The notes under the pieces: model-generated
The model's input: the letters and a program-made list of their open reading frames with translations, nothing else
Database searches by the model: none
What the model was told of the DNA's origin: nothing
Assembly: GCA_037957365.1 (NCBI GenBank)
Contig: JARHVA010007807.1
Coordinates: 76,001 to 140,000, forward strand
DNA: 64,000 nt
Origin: Torreya grandis
Lineage: Eukaryota; Streptophyta; Pinopsida; Cupressales; Taxaceae
Direction: 5' to 3'
In this document: positions 53,910-64,000 of the stretch, one piece after another
How positions within the stretch are numbered: the stretch's first letter is position 1
How the letters are laid out: every line of letters starts with the position of its first letter
Program-made: the position numbers and the translations under genes

Positions 53910-54189
53910 TAATTGATGTAAAAAAATATTGTATACTAATAATTATTATCTCCCTATTCTAGTCTTTCTCCCCATTTGACATAAATGACAAAGTGATGTC
54001 TACAACTCCTTGGATCACACTCCTCATAACCAAAATACTTAACACATAATAATTATTAGTTTATGAGACATAATACAAACATGATCTCCCTATATCCATG
54101 AATACCTTCTTGTAATAAATCACCTATTATTGGATCTAATGATAAATAAGTACTTGAATTTCTCAATGATTGCTAGGGGCAAGAATTAC

Positions 54190-57100
54190 ATTGAATTCTT
54201 GTCTTAAGTGTTCAAAATTTACCTTTAGAAGTGGTTTGCTCAAGACATCTATAATTTGATCCTATGTATAAACATATTCAAGTTTAAAACTTTTTTCACT
54301 TATCTAAACTCTTATAAAATGATACTTTATGGGAATTTTTTTGGTCCTTGAGTGCATGATAGGGTTCTTTGAGATGCTTGTAGCACTTGTATTATCACAA
54401 TAGATAGGGCTAGGACCATCATACTCCACATTGTAGTATTTTAGGGTCTATCTCATCCACTGAGTGCAACATGAAGGTACTAAAATTTACTCATCCTCTC
54501 AAGTGGACAAATATATTGATGGTTTCTTCTTACTTATCCATGAAACTAGTCACCCACCTAGGAATAAGGCTCTTCCACTTGTACTCTTTCTATCATCCAT
54601 ACCTCCTACCCAATCTACATCTATGTAGGCTATCAAATTGAACTCCTTGCTTCTTGGATACAAAAATACATAATTCATAGTCCCCTTAATATACATGAGT
54701 ATCATTTTGGATACTTGTAGATTATTCTCCTTTGGATCTACTTGAAACCTTTCAACAAGACCTAATGCTTGCATGATGTTAGGTCTAGAGGCAGTGGTGT
54801 ATAAAAAAATTCCAATCATTGACCTATATGATGTTTGATTGACCTTTGAAGACTCATCTTCATTAATAAAATTACATCCTATGATAATGGGTGTACTAAA
54901 TGCCTTACAATCTTCCATCTCAAACTTCTTCAACATCTTTTTATGTACTTATCTTGTGAGATGAACATAATTTTTTTTAGATTGACTGGTTTTTAACCCA
55001 AAAAATAATGATAGTTATCCTAGCATGGACATCTCAAAATATTTATTCATCACCTCTTCAAAGGCCTTTGTCACATTATCATAGTTTCCACCAAAGATGA
55101 TGCCATCCGAATAGACAACTACTATCAGCTAATGGTCATATTTTGTCTTGATGTATAGATTACTATCTACAACTCCTCTTTTGAATCCTTAATCCAATAG
55201 ATACTTATCCAACCTAGCATACCAAGCTCTTGGAGCTTACTTTAGACCATAGAGAGCCTTTTTTAATTTGAAAACATAGTCTTTGTCATCTACTAGTGAT
55301 AACCCTTTAGGTTACTCAATGTACACTTATTCTTCCAAATTCCCATTCAAAAAGTAAAATTTGGCATCCATCTAGTATACCTTGAATCCTTCTAATCCTA
55401 CATATGATAGAAACAATTTGATGGCTCCAATATTGATATTAGTGAAAAAGTATCCTCAAATTATACCCCTTCAAATTATGCATATCCCTTGCATACCAAT
55501 ATAGACTTGTTCCTAGTGACTTCTCCATCTTCATTCAACTTGTTTCTAAACACCCATTTTGTGCCAATTACATTCTTGTCTTTAGGCCTAGGAACTAGTT
55601 CCCAAGTCTCATTCTTCTCTATTTGGAATAACTCCTCATTCATATCAGTTATCCAAAAAAATTCTTTACTTTCTTTTATAAGACTCTTAAGTTCAATCTT
55701 GGATAATAGAACATCATTATCTTGATTTAGATTACTTATCAATCTTTTGCTTGTTTGCATACCTGCATTCTTGTTACTAATGATTTAAGATTTAGGGTGA
55801 TCTCTTTGAATATGTCTTGAGGATCCTTTTTAGTTGTGTCTCTCTTCAAATTATTCTTCTTCCTCATCAACCTATATAGTCTCCTCTTCATTATTGAATT
55901 TTGGATTCTTAGAAGTGTTCTTTGACTATGAGTGATATTTCCTTGTCTCATCAATCATCACATTGGTGCTTTCCACTATATTTTTTAGTCTTTTGTTATA
56001 ACATCTATAGGTTGAGCTCATTTACCATTATCTTAAGAATATGCCTTCATAATATTTGGAATCAAACTTTCCCAAGTCTTCATCATCTCTTTTGATGAAA
56101 CATTTGCTCTCAAACACTTTAAAGTGTTCCACATTGGTAGGTCTTCCCTTCCATAGTTCATAAGGATTCTTGATGTCATTAGTCCTTATTTGTTCTCTAT
56201 TCAAAATGTAGATAATAGTGCTTACTACCTCTCTCTAATATCCATAAGATAATAAAGACTCATTTAACATAGTTCTATCCATCTCTTGAGTTATCCTATT
56301 CTTCCTTTCCACTACACCATTATGCTAAGGTGTCCTAGCTATTCAGATTTGTCTCCTTATTCCATGAAACTCACAAAATTCATCAAACTCATTGGACCAA
56401 GACTCTCCTCCTCTATCATATCTTAGACACTTTATCTTCCCATTCTTCTCATTCTCAACAAGATCCTTGAATGCTTTGAACTTTTCAAGAGCTTCTAATT
56501 TTTATTTCCAGAATGCAACCCAAGTCATTCTTGTGTAATCATCAATGAGTAACATGAAGTTTTTGTCTCCTTAAATGCTTTAAATTATTTTAGGCCCACA
56601 AAGATCAATGTGTATTAATTCCAAGGGTGTTGTATTAGATTACTCCTTGGACTTGAACCTTCTTCTAATTTGTTTACCATGTTCATATGCCTTGCAAAGT
56701 ATGTTTATAAGTTTGATGATCTTAGGCATGTTCTTCACAGAATTCTTAGTGTTAATCTTGACCAGGTTGTCAAATTTTAGGTTACCCATACTTATATTCC
56801 ATATCCAAATTTCATTTATCTTTCTCATGAAGCATCTCTCCTTCTTGATCTCATTCAATACATATAGGTTATTCTCAGTCTTCTTGGCATTAGAAATTAA
56901 CCTTCCTGATTTAGATCTCCCTATCTCACACCCTCTATCATGAAAGGTTAGTGTGTATCCTTGATTGCAAATTTGAATCACACTAATAATTTTATGTTTC
57001 AAAACTTCCATACATAACATATTTTGTGTCTTGATATTTCCATTATCCAAACTCAAGACACCCTTACCAACTATATTAGTAGTTGTGTTGTCTCCAAACC

Positions 57101-57200
57101 TCATTGTTCTTACAACATTATTCTTTAATGAGATGAACTCATTTTTGTATCTTGTCATGTGGATTGAGTAACCACTATCTATATACCATTCCATGCCTTT
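54190..57200 (-). pseudogene. Copia 2 pol relic (protease, integrase, RT, RNase H)
   Basis: Minus-strand order: protease with MEWYIDSGYSIHMT (57194 onward, DSG kept); VGKGVLSLDNGN; GAG-pre-integrase IWNISMGNLKFDNLV; integrase with LELIHIDLCGP, LLIDDYTRMTWV and, after a stop, HNGVVERKN; RVT_2 RT with NETWELVPRPKDKNVIGTKW (55760-55476). The RT catalytic box reads YSDG (55113-55102) instead of YVDD. Then MEDCKAFSTPI, SYRSMIGIFLYTTASRP and RNase H with IAYIDVDWVGGMDDRKSTSG (54936-54550). The RNase H end is scrambled by stops to about 54190. Frames break often; dead. Confidence 0.9.
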
Positions 57201-57221
57201 ATCTTAAATGTGAAACGCAGT

Positions 57222-57650
57222 CTAATCTAGCATAAAATTATCTTTGGTCATTTGTTCCTCTTTGGCAAATAGTCCATCTTGTGTCTTAAGCTTAGTATGA
57301 TCCATCCTAACTTGCTTTGGTTTCCATATAAATGTTTGATCCTTATTATGCATTATAATAGCTTCATATGTCTTATTGAATCTTGTGGGAATTCTAACTC
57401 TATTAGAGTATAATCTTGCAATGTGTCCTATATTATGATAGATGTAGCAAACAACATTTTTGTACTTACCATGGTTCCATGATGGCTTATCCTTTATAGC
57501 ATTGGTTTGAATAATTGGTGTTTTCATGTTAGTAATATTTACTTATTTTGACTTCTCATGCTTTCTCTCAAACTTTATCATTTTTTCTATGAGTTGCTCA
57601 TGCTCAACCTTCAAGAAATCTAGCTTTGTCTTCAACTGGTCATTTAACCT
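57222..57650 (-). pseudogene. Copia 2 gag remnant, 5' truncated
   Basis: Minus-strand pieces: LKTKLDFLKVEHEQL (coiled coil, 57640-57590), then an open piece 57527-57222 with KYKNVVCYIYHNIGHIARLY, a zinc knuckle with two of its Cys positions lost. The 5' part of gag, the PBS and the LTR end are missing at a deletion junction near 57650. Confidence 0.8.
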
Positions 57651-57679
57651 TGATAGATTAGGTCATTTAACCTTGATAG
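57638..57679. repeat. 19-bp direct repeat at the Copia 2 deletion junction
   Basis: GGTCATTTAACCTTGATAG occurs exactly at 57638-57656 and again at 57661-57679, at the point where gag sequence runs into truncated LTR sequence. The other LTR has only one comparable copy (near 51690). Confidence 0.85.
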
Positions 57680-59874
57680 TCATCTTTAGTACCCTTATTA
57701 TATCTTCATGATAGTTTATATATACCTTGATGATGGTATAAAATACCTCATTTATCTATTCAAAATTATATATCATCCACTTCATCTCACATATATTCTA
57801 ACTAGCCAATTAGGCCTATAAGGCCTTGTTCTTATACTAGGCTCTTGCTCATATACCTCTTGGTCAGGCATACACACTTTCCCACTTATATTTTCATTAA
57901 AATATGGATTAGGATATAAAAAAAAACATGAATCAAACACTAAAATATGTTGGTCATGGTATATAGGACCAAAACCCCTTTTAGGCCTTAAGGAGGCCTA
58001 ATTCAATTAGGCCTTCATTAACACATGTTACCCTTTGAAATCTTTGGAACACTCTCAAAATTATCACACAAAAGTAAAATATAATATGTCACTAAAATAT
58101 ACCACTATTAATATCATATTAATTATATGACACCTTTTATCTCTAATCACCACTTGAAGCACATCATTAGTACTATTCACAATTAGGCCTGTGCATACCC
58201 AGAAAGTCTATCTTGAACAATCGTAGCATAAACATAATATTTCCAAAAAATCATGGAAAAAAATTATATATACATAATATAAATGACCTTAGGGACATCA
58301 CCATATTATTTATACTTCACAACTCAAGGCAAAAGGACTCAAACCCTTCTCTGCAAAGAGCCCACTCAGAACTACCAACTAGCCTCAAAACATAGTCATG
58401 GAAACATGAACTTATAACAGCTGATAGAACATAATTAAGGACTTATAATTCATGAAAAATATCCTATAAATTACTTATAAAAACCTCAAACAAAAATATC
58501 ATAATCTCTAATGGCTATATTGGTCTTACAGACCAATCTCATGACCTCACTATAAACAAACCTCACTGAGCTAGACAAGTCAACTAGACAGCAACTTTTT
58601 ACTATATACAATGCTTTAAAAAATTATATCTAATATTAAAATGTATTAAAGATATTTAAAAAATTATTCATTCATTTGGATTCATCCCTAATCCATGATA
58701 ACACATCTCAAATCATCTTCTCACTTTTCCCTTATTTTTTCATCATTTGCACCATTAGGCCTTTTAGAGATAGGTAAAATTATAAGACCAGTTTAGCAAC
58801 CCTAAGGGATATAATATACTCAAAAATCACCATGTAAATAAAATAAGATCATTAATATTCAATATTCATCCATTTTAAAACTTTGACTTGGGTAACTCTG
58901 ACTGCTACAATAAATCTCTAAGAAATAAGGCCTTTCTTGTAGGGTCCATTCACTCACTTGACAAAAAAATCACACTTGGAGGTGTCTAAAATAGTTTAAT
59001 ACAACCTTAAATCACTTAAATATCCATTATAATCCATTTTTATCACTTTATAATAATATATTTCATATTGGGTCACTATTAGGGTTCTTTGAGTGTTTAA
59101 ACCATCTTCCAATCTTAACAATAATCATAAAGCTTAGCCTTCATTCTAAAAAATAATGATTTGAAATTTGATATAGGACCATTTCCTAGTTAAAATAATA
59201 TATTAGGTTCCCATGTAGAGGTTACATGTGCCAATGAGCACTTGAAATTTCTTCTCAAGTTGAAAACCCTTCATTTTGTGCACATGAGAGACCTCAAAAC
59301 ACTTTTTTTTACCTTAAACTTCAAAATTTTGACCTAAAAATTGGTAAAAATACCATAAACACCATGAAATACCTCTAAATATACTTAACTATTCATAATT
59401 AACTTGGAAATAGAGCCTCATACCCCATTAGGCTATTCTCTCTCTTTTTGCTCTTTAGGCTTTAATCTACAAGTCACATTAGGCCTTAAAACTGACCTTA
59501 TAACCACTATCCAAGATATAAACACCTCATATACAAAATAAATAAACCTATGTCATTCTCAAACATTAATATACATCCTTTATATGGCTTGACAATACCT
59601 CATGACACCTCATTCGGTTAGGCAGGGTCTAGAACTATTCTAGTTGCAAACTTAGACTTAAGGTCTTACCCTTATAGGCTTACCTTGAAAATCTCTTGAG
59701 TGATATTATACCTTGATCATATGTATTACATGATCCTTAGCTAATATCATACCTCTTAATGATTCTATCAAATAATAACATTATTCAATGACCTCATGAA
59801 CACATTTCTTAAGAACCTTTGACATTAATGACAACAGTAATGCCAAACTTTAATAATAAGAACACTACTCAACA
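57650..59874 (-). mobile_element. Copia 2, 5' LTR, truncated
   Basis: Colinear with 51670-53896: for example CACATATATTCTAACTAGCCAATTAGGC, TTGTTCTTATACTAGGCTCTTGC, and the end AATGCCAAA.TT..A.AATA..AA...CTCAACA. The ~490 bases matching 51181-51670 are absent. Divergence from the other LTR is much higher than between the Copia 1 LTRs, so the element is older. Confidence 0.82.
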
Positions 59875-61537
59875 AATATAATGAATAACCATTGAATCCT
59901 AAGGTGGTGGACTTATGGTAACCATTGGTGTAAATTAAAAGGTGAATTTTGGTACTAAGGGCATCCTTGTGTCTATATATGATTTCCTTGTGTCCTTTGG
60001 CTTTGGAACATTCTTAAGTACCCTTGATTTCAATTACTCATCAGTTTACTTTTGTATTTCCTCCTCTAATTGAGGTTTATAACCTTTCTCAGGGGCTTTT
60101 CCCTCTTTCTCTATCCTACTTTCATCCTTTCTTTTAATGGATGGATCATTTTGTATCATCTGATAAATCCTCATGGACATCTAAGCATTCATCATCCTTG
60201 CGTAGACTTCAGAATCATCCTTAGGATTTGTCCATAGTTTAACATGAATTATCTTTGCAACTTATTTATATACTGTAATATTAACCTCTTGAGGTCCCAA
60301 AATCTAAATTTAGTTAGTATAAACTTGAAAGAACCTATGTGTTTTGAATTCTTGGACAACTTTTCCTAATTTTATAACTATTGCCTCTTGATGTTGAAGT
60401 GTATCTTATGACACTTGGCCAATATGACCCTCCTCAAGTTCTCATACGCACTATTAGATAGTTCATAAGTTATCTCTTACTTGATTAATTTGTCAATTAC
60501 ATGCCTAGGTAGATATAAAGGGGCAACTAATGTATCCTAGACTTTGATAATTTTATGGCTAAAATAGAACCAATAGTCACCTAATGGCTTGAGTGATCTC
60601 TTGATTTTTATAGACAATATTGGAATTAGATGTCCATTTATTACTTTGTAGACCATGGGATATAAAGTGTCTATTGTCCTTTGTATATGGTTCATATATT
60701 TTTATATGTGGAGATGATCAAATTCATCACAAATCCTTTTTTACCCTTTTATCTCCCAAGAAGGGGTCCCAACTAGACTAACAATCCCTTAGATAATGTC
60801 TACCATATACAAAAGCATGTAAATGTTAGTATCTATTTGGTCATACATGACCCTCTAGCTTTTTAAATTTAAACTTATGATTTACCCTAATGGGGGAATA
60901 CCCTTGCCTTCCAAAATTATGGATAGTAATGGGACCAAAACCTCATCCACATGAGTTATAGATGGGGCTCCATATAGCCCATTCAATAAGGCCATGGAAA
61001 TTTTGACACTAGGTCTAAATTGGGCATTTGGGACCTTCTTCTTCATAAAAAAATTATTGGGATTATCAGCTAGGGTACCCCTAACATTGTTATCTTTGAA
61101 CCAGTCACTAACTATTTTATGGTTGTAAGAGATGTCTAGTTTTTGTAGTCTACAAATTTTCTCAAAGACTAGGCCAACCACAAATGCCATTGGTTATATA
61201 CTATTTTTTTAATGAAAAATATCCATTTTACATGTGTTTATTGTAAATAATTTATAAGGCAGATCATCCCATGGGAATACCTTAGGCTTGGTCATCACTT
61301 TGTGAAGTTTCTAGGCTTTGATCAATAGCAAGTCATCTTTGTATTCCCTCTCATCACATCAAGAGTCAAATTATCTTCACATTTGTATGGTCGAATGACT
61401 TTGATCTATGTATAAATGGCCAAATAGTTTTTGAATGCATTTTTCAAGGAAACCCAATCAAATTTTATATCCTTTAAATCTTGTATGGTTCTAGAGAAGA
61501 GGATTTAAGGATCTGGTTCTTAATTCTCAACTTTCAT
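59875..61537 (-). pseudogene. N-terminal part of an unknown long ORF relic, cut by Copia 2
   Basis: Possible ATG at 61537 (MKVEN). Pieces in order: LFSRTIQDLKDIKFDWVSLK, NAFKNYLAIYT, RPYKCEDNLTLDVMR (61400-61340); then the open part 61190-60882 with VGLVFEKICRLQKLDISYNH, PNAQFRPSVKISMALLNGLY and HVDEVLVPLLSIILEGKGIP; then MLLYMVDII, DEFDHLHI, YMNHIQRTIDTLYPMVYKVI, LPRHVIDKLIK and ELSNSAYENLRRVILAKCHK (60500-60400); further acidic and basic pieces to the Copia 2 junction. Stops stand mostly at TAG/TAA. No frameshift is needed over long parts. Not recognised; a large-retrotransposon ORF1 or a host gene are both possible. Confidence 0.5.
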
Positions 61538-62199
61538 TGTTTATTAAACTAAGCTATGTGTTAAATTTCAAAAATTAGGGATTTTAGTCTATATAGAACT
61601 CTAGATACTAGTTCATAGGTTAACAGTTGGCAAATGTAATTCAATTTGACTTTAGGACAGAGCATATAGCTCATTTTCCTAGCTAGTAAATTCATTGCTT
61701 GAATCCTTCATGCATGAGAATTAATTATAGAGTAACAGTCTTCATCAACCATCCATTCTAATTTGAATTTGATTTTTTGATGTAAGATTTCATGGGTTTA
61801 TTTAACATATGGCACTTTATCATTGTCTTTGGTTGCTTAGTCATTCCTTTAAGTTTTAATGTGTTGATTTTCCTTAACAATTCTCATTATGTCATTGAAT
61901 CATGGCCTTTATATTTCCTATTTGCAATTGATTGTGTCATTGTAGGATGCGTGGCATATTTTTTATTTATTTATTGACTTATATATGTCATTTAATCCTT
62001 GGGTTATGTTAATGTATGGAGTAGTGAGGTCATGACACATGACATAACACGTGGTGGATGATTGTCATGAAATGGACACATGGTGTAATTGGTGAATGAC
62101 ATGTGGAATCTGAGTTTGTAAAGGATGACACATGGAAATCTATCATTTCATCACTTTTTATGTGTCCTTGGGATCTTCCATTTTGTTTATTGGCCTCTA
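61538..62199. other. Unassigned stretch upstream of the unknown ORF relic
   Basis: No coding sequence recognised. ACACGTGG (62048-62055) is a G-box-like word, and ACACATGG words repeat nearby; no role can be assigned. Confidence 0.35.
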
Positions 62200-62510
62200 C
62201 ACAATAGAATGATGACATAGAGTGATCTCACTTAGTCTCTTGATATCCTATATTTGTAACTTAGCTTTCCACCATAAAGCTTGTATAAATGATATTGAGA
62301 CACATGGATAAATCTCACTCAACCAGGTGGCTACCAATTTTTGTGAATTAGTACCCTACCTATGAAGAGTTATGTTTTAATAAGATGAAGATGCATGGCC
62401 AAATCTCATGCAGTTGGTTGATCATTAGGACTTCGTAACTTAGTTTTTTCTATCAAAGACCGATAATGCTTTAAGATGTAGATACATGGAGTGATCTCAC
62501 TTAGGAAACA
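62200..62510 (+). repeat. ~90-bp imperfect tandem repeat, about four copies
   Basis: The block GA.GTAGA.ACATGGA.TGATCTCACTTAG and its variants recur near 62210, 62293, 62383 and 62475, about 85-92 bases apart. Non-coding. Confidence 0.65.
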
Positions 62511-63309
62511 TGCTGAGAGTATTTTTCAATTATAATTCATTTTTATGGTCCTCAAAATTTTAATGAGCAAGTGATACCTGTTCACCAAATATTGACCTAT
62601 AAACTAGGTAAATTTGGCAATCGAATGGTTAGCTCAGTTAGTCAAATAAGTCAAATTAAAATGCAAATTCATGTTTTAATTAATTGATGCCTCAATTTTT
62701 AGCCAAAATTTATAAATTAATTCATAAATGGAAAAATTTAGGCTTTGGTATATTTGGGTCCAGAAGTAGTTTAGGGTCAATTTATATCTCAATGAGAACC
62801 AAACTTAAGATTAATAAGGATAAAGGGTCCCTATTTGATTTTCTTTTTAAAAATGGGTATGTTAGTCATAAAAAACCCCTTACTAATTGTAAAGTGTGGT
62901 GATGTCATTAGTTGATGTTACTGATAGGCCATTAGTTACAATACTAACATTGTTGGGACTGTGTGGTAATCTAGAAATAGATTTGTAAAGAATCCTTTCA
63001 CATGTAGGTATGAGACCCACTGAGATGATTGTTGATGTAAGCACAAGGCTAGACATGTAACTGTGGTAAAACATAGTATGATTGAGTGACCTAGATCCTC
63101 TTGGATCACTGCCACTTGACATTCAAAGTATAATATGAACATTAAATAATATTTTTTATATTAATTATTAAAAAATACATAAAATAATTAAAATTTTAGA
63201 TTTTAGATATTTATAATAAATAAAAGGTTTAATGAATTTTAATTTTTAAATTGAAATGTACAAAATCATAAAAGTAAATGTATAATTTTATTTGGCATTT
63301 AACATAATA
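62511..63309. other. Unassigned stretch
   Basis: Open frames up to 79 codons on both strands without a recognised domain. Strongly AT-rich from about 63130 on. Confidence 0.35.
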
Positions 63310-63475
63310 AAAGTAACATGCCAACAATATAACACCATTCTAATACAAAATATTATAAGCAACATACCAACAATATAACAACATTCTAATATAAAATAAT
63401 ATAAGCAACATGCCAATAATATAACACCATTCCAATACAAAATAATATAAGCAACATACTAATAATATAATTTTT
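63310..63475. repeat. ~46-bp tandem repeat, about 3.6 copies
   Basis: Unit AGCAACATGCCAACAATATAACACCATTCTAATACAAAATAATATA (shown shortened by its key words: GCAACAT.CC, CAATATAACA, ATTC.AATA). Copies start near 63312, 63359, 63405 and 63451. Confidence 0.85.
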
Positions 63476-63489
63476 AGTAGACTTTGTAA

Positions 63490-64000
63490 TTCTGCTTACT
63501 AGGTAAGTGCATGGAATTGGGGGGGCAAAAGGGGGTCTTAAGTGGACATGTTTTTCCTAAAAAACAAAAAACCTCAACTTGTATGGATTATTTGAGACAC
63601 CTAAATTAAAATTTTGAAGATATCATAGGAACATGAATTATATCATTTCGATTATAGTTTCTAAACTACTAATTATTTTTGAAATGGTCAAGTATAAATA
63701 TGTCAAACATCATAAATTTGAAAAGGTAGTATTTTTTTTTATAGAAAAATCAAAGTAGATAGCTTTCCATGTGGCCCATCATTTTTTTAGCATCATTTAG
63801 TTTTTTTTAAAACCCTTTGGTGGAAAGTTATATAAGATCATCTAATTTGCAACCTATATATTTTTAAAATTAATTAATGATTTTTTTATTACTAATTTTA
63901 CAAGTCAATAAACCCTAAAATATGATCAATAATGTATAGCTGACCATGTGGCCCCCTCCAACTACCTTTAAAAATATCAAAAATTAGACTTTTTATTTTT
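63490..64000 (-). repeat. Dispersed repeat, copy B (inverted relative to 33930-34400)
   Basis: Its reverse complement follows 33930-34400 block by block (TAGATGATCTTAT, CACCAAAGGGTTTTAAA, ATGATGCTAAAAAAATGATG, ATTTATACTTGACCATTT, CACTTACC). It continues to the window end, so its full length is not visible. Confidence 0.75.

Noticed and set aside
51176..59879. Target-site duplication of Copia 2 (AATCA / AATAT)
   Set aside because: Only three of five bases agree; decay is possible, but it cannot be called.
62040..62060. G-box (ACACGTGG) as a functional promoter element
   Set aside because: No gene follows and ACACATGG words repeat around it, so it is likely part of a degenerate repeat.

Overview
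The window is nuclear DNA of a land plant with a large, repeat-filled, strongly AT-rich genome. No intact gene, rRNA gene or tRNA gene was recognised. Almost everything that can be identified is a decaying transposable element, a tandem repeat, or the relic of a long intronless reading frame. The element types (plant L1 LINE with a C-terminal RNase H, Ty1/Copia elements with long LTRs, a Ty3/Gypsy element with an extra RNase H) and a protein family I recall from liverworts, ferns and gymnosperms suggest a seed plant, most likely a gymnosperm. That placement is inference.

Layout. 1-3360: 3' part of an L1-type LINE, one reading frame with twelve in-frame TAG/TAA codons and no frameshift. 3375-7985: AT-rich non-coding DNA bounded by a diverged direct repeat (3493-3903 and 7364-7982), ending in (AC)62-(GT)34. 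7985-11150: tandem array of a ~555-bp satellite, about 5.7 copies. 11150-16975: mostly unassigned, with a promoter-like and intron-like segment near 12.3-12.6 kb and a 192-bp tandem duplication at 13.9 kb. 16975-18745: a second array of the same satellite, diverged and inverted. 19022-29513: relic of a long minus-strand gene of an uncharacterised plant family, split by Copia element 1 (19833-27251: LTRs, PBS, gag-pol, PPT, perfect CACCA target duplication). 29.8-36.7 kb: short tandem repeats and dispersed non-coding repeats. 36757-38350: two adjacent arrays of different ~63-bp monomers. 38.6-41.3 kb: decayed coding relic, pyrimidine-rich minisatellite and a ~250-bp tandem repeat. 42970-46998, minus strand: Ty3/Gypsy remnant with order gag, protease, RNase H, RT, lying against an older Gypsy gag fragment (47005-47420). 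49100-61537, minus strand: a second long relic of unknown function, split by Copia element 2 (51181-59874), whose 5' LTR end, PBS and early gag are deleted. 61.5-64 kb: unassigned DNA with ~90-bp and ~46-bp tandem repeats and a dispersed repeat that recurs inverted at 33.9 kb.

Reading the layers together: the two long minus-strand relics and an older Gypsy layer came first. Copia 2 (heavily diverged LTRs) and then Copia 1 (LTRs still similar) inserted into the relics. The LINE keeps its frame and a visibly higher GC content, so it looks comparatively young. Premature stops throughout are mostly TAG/TAA where glutamine is expected, as C-to-T decay at methylated cytosines would give.
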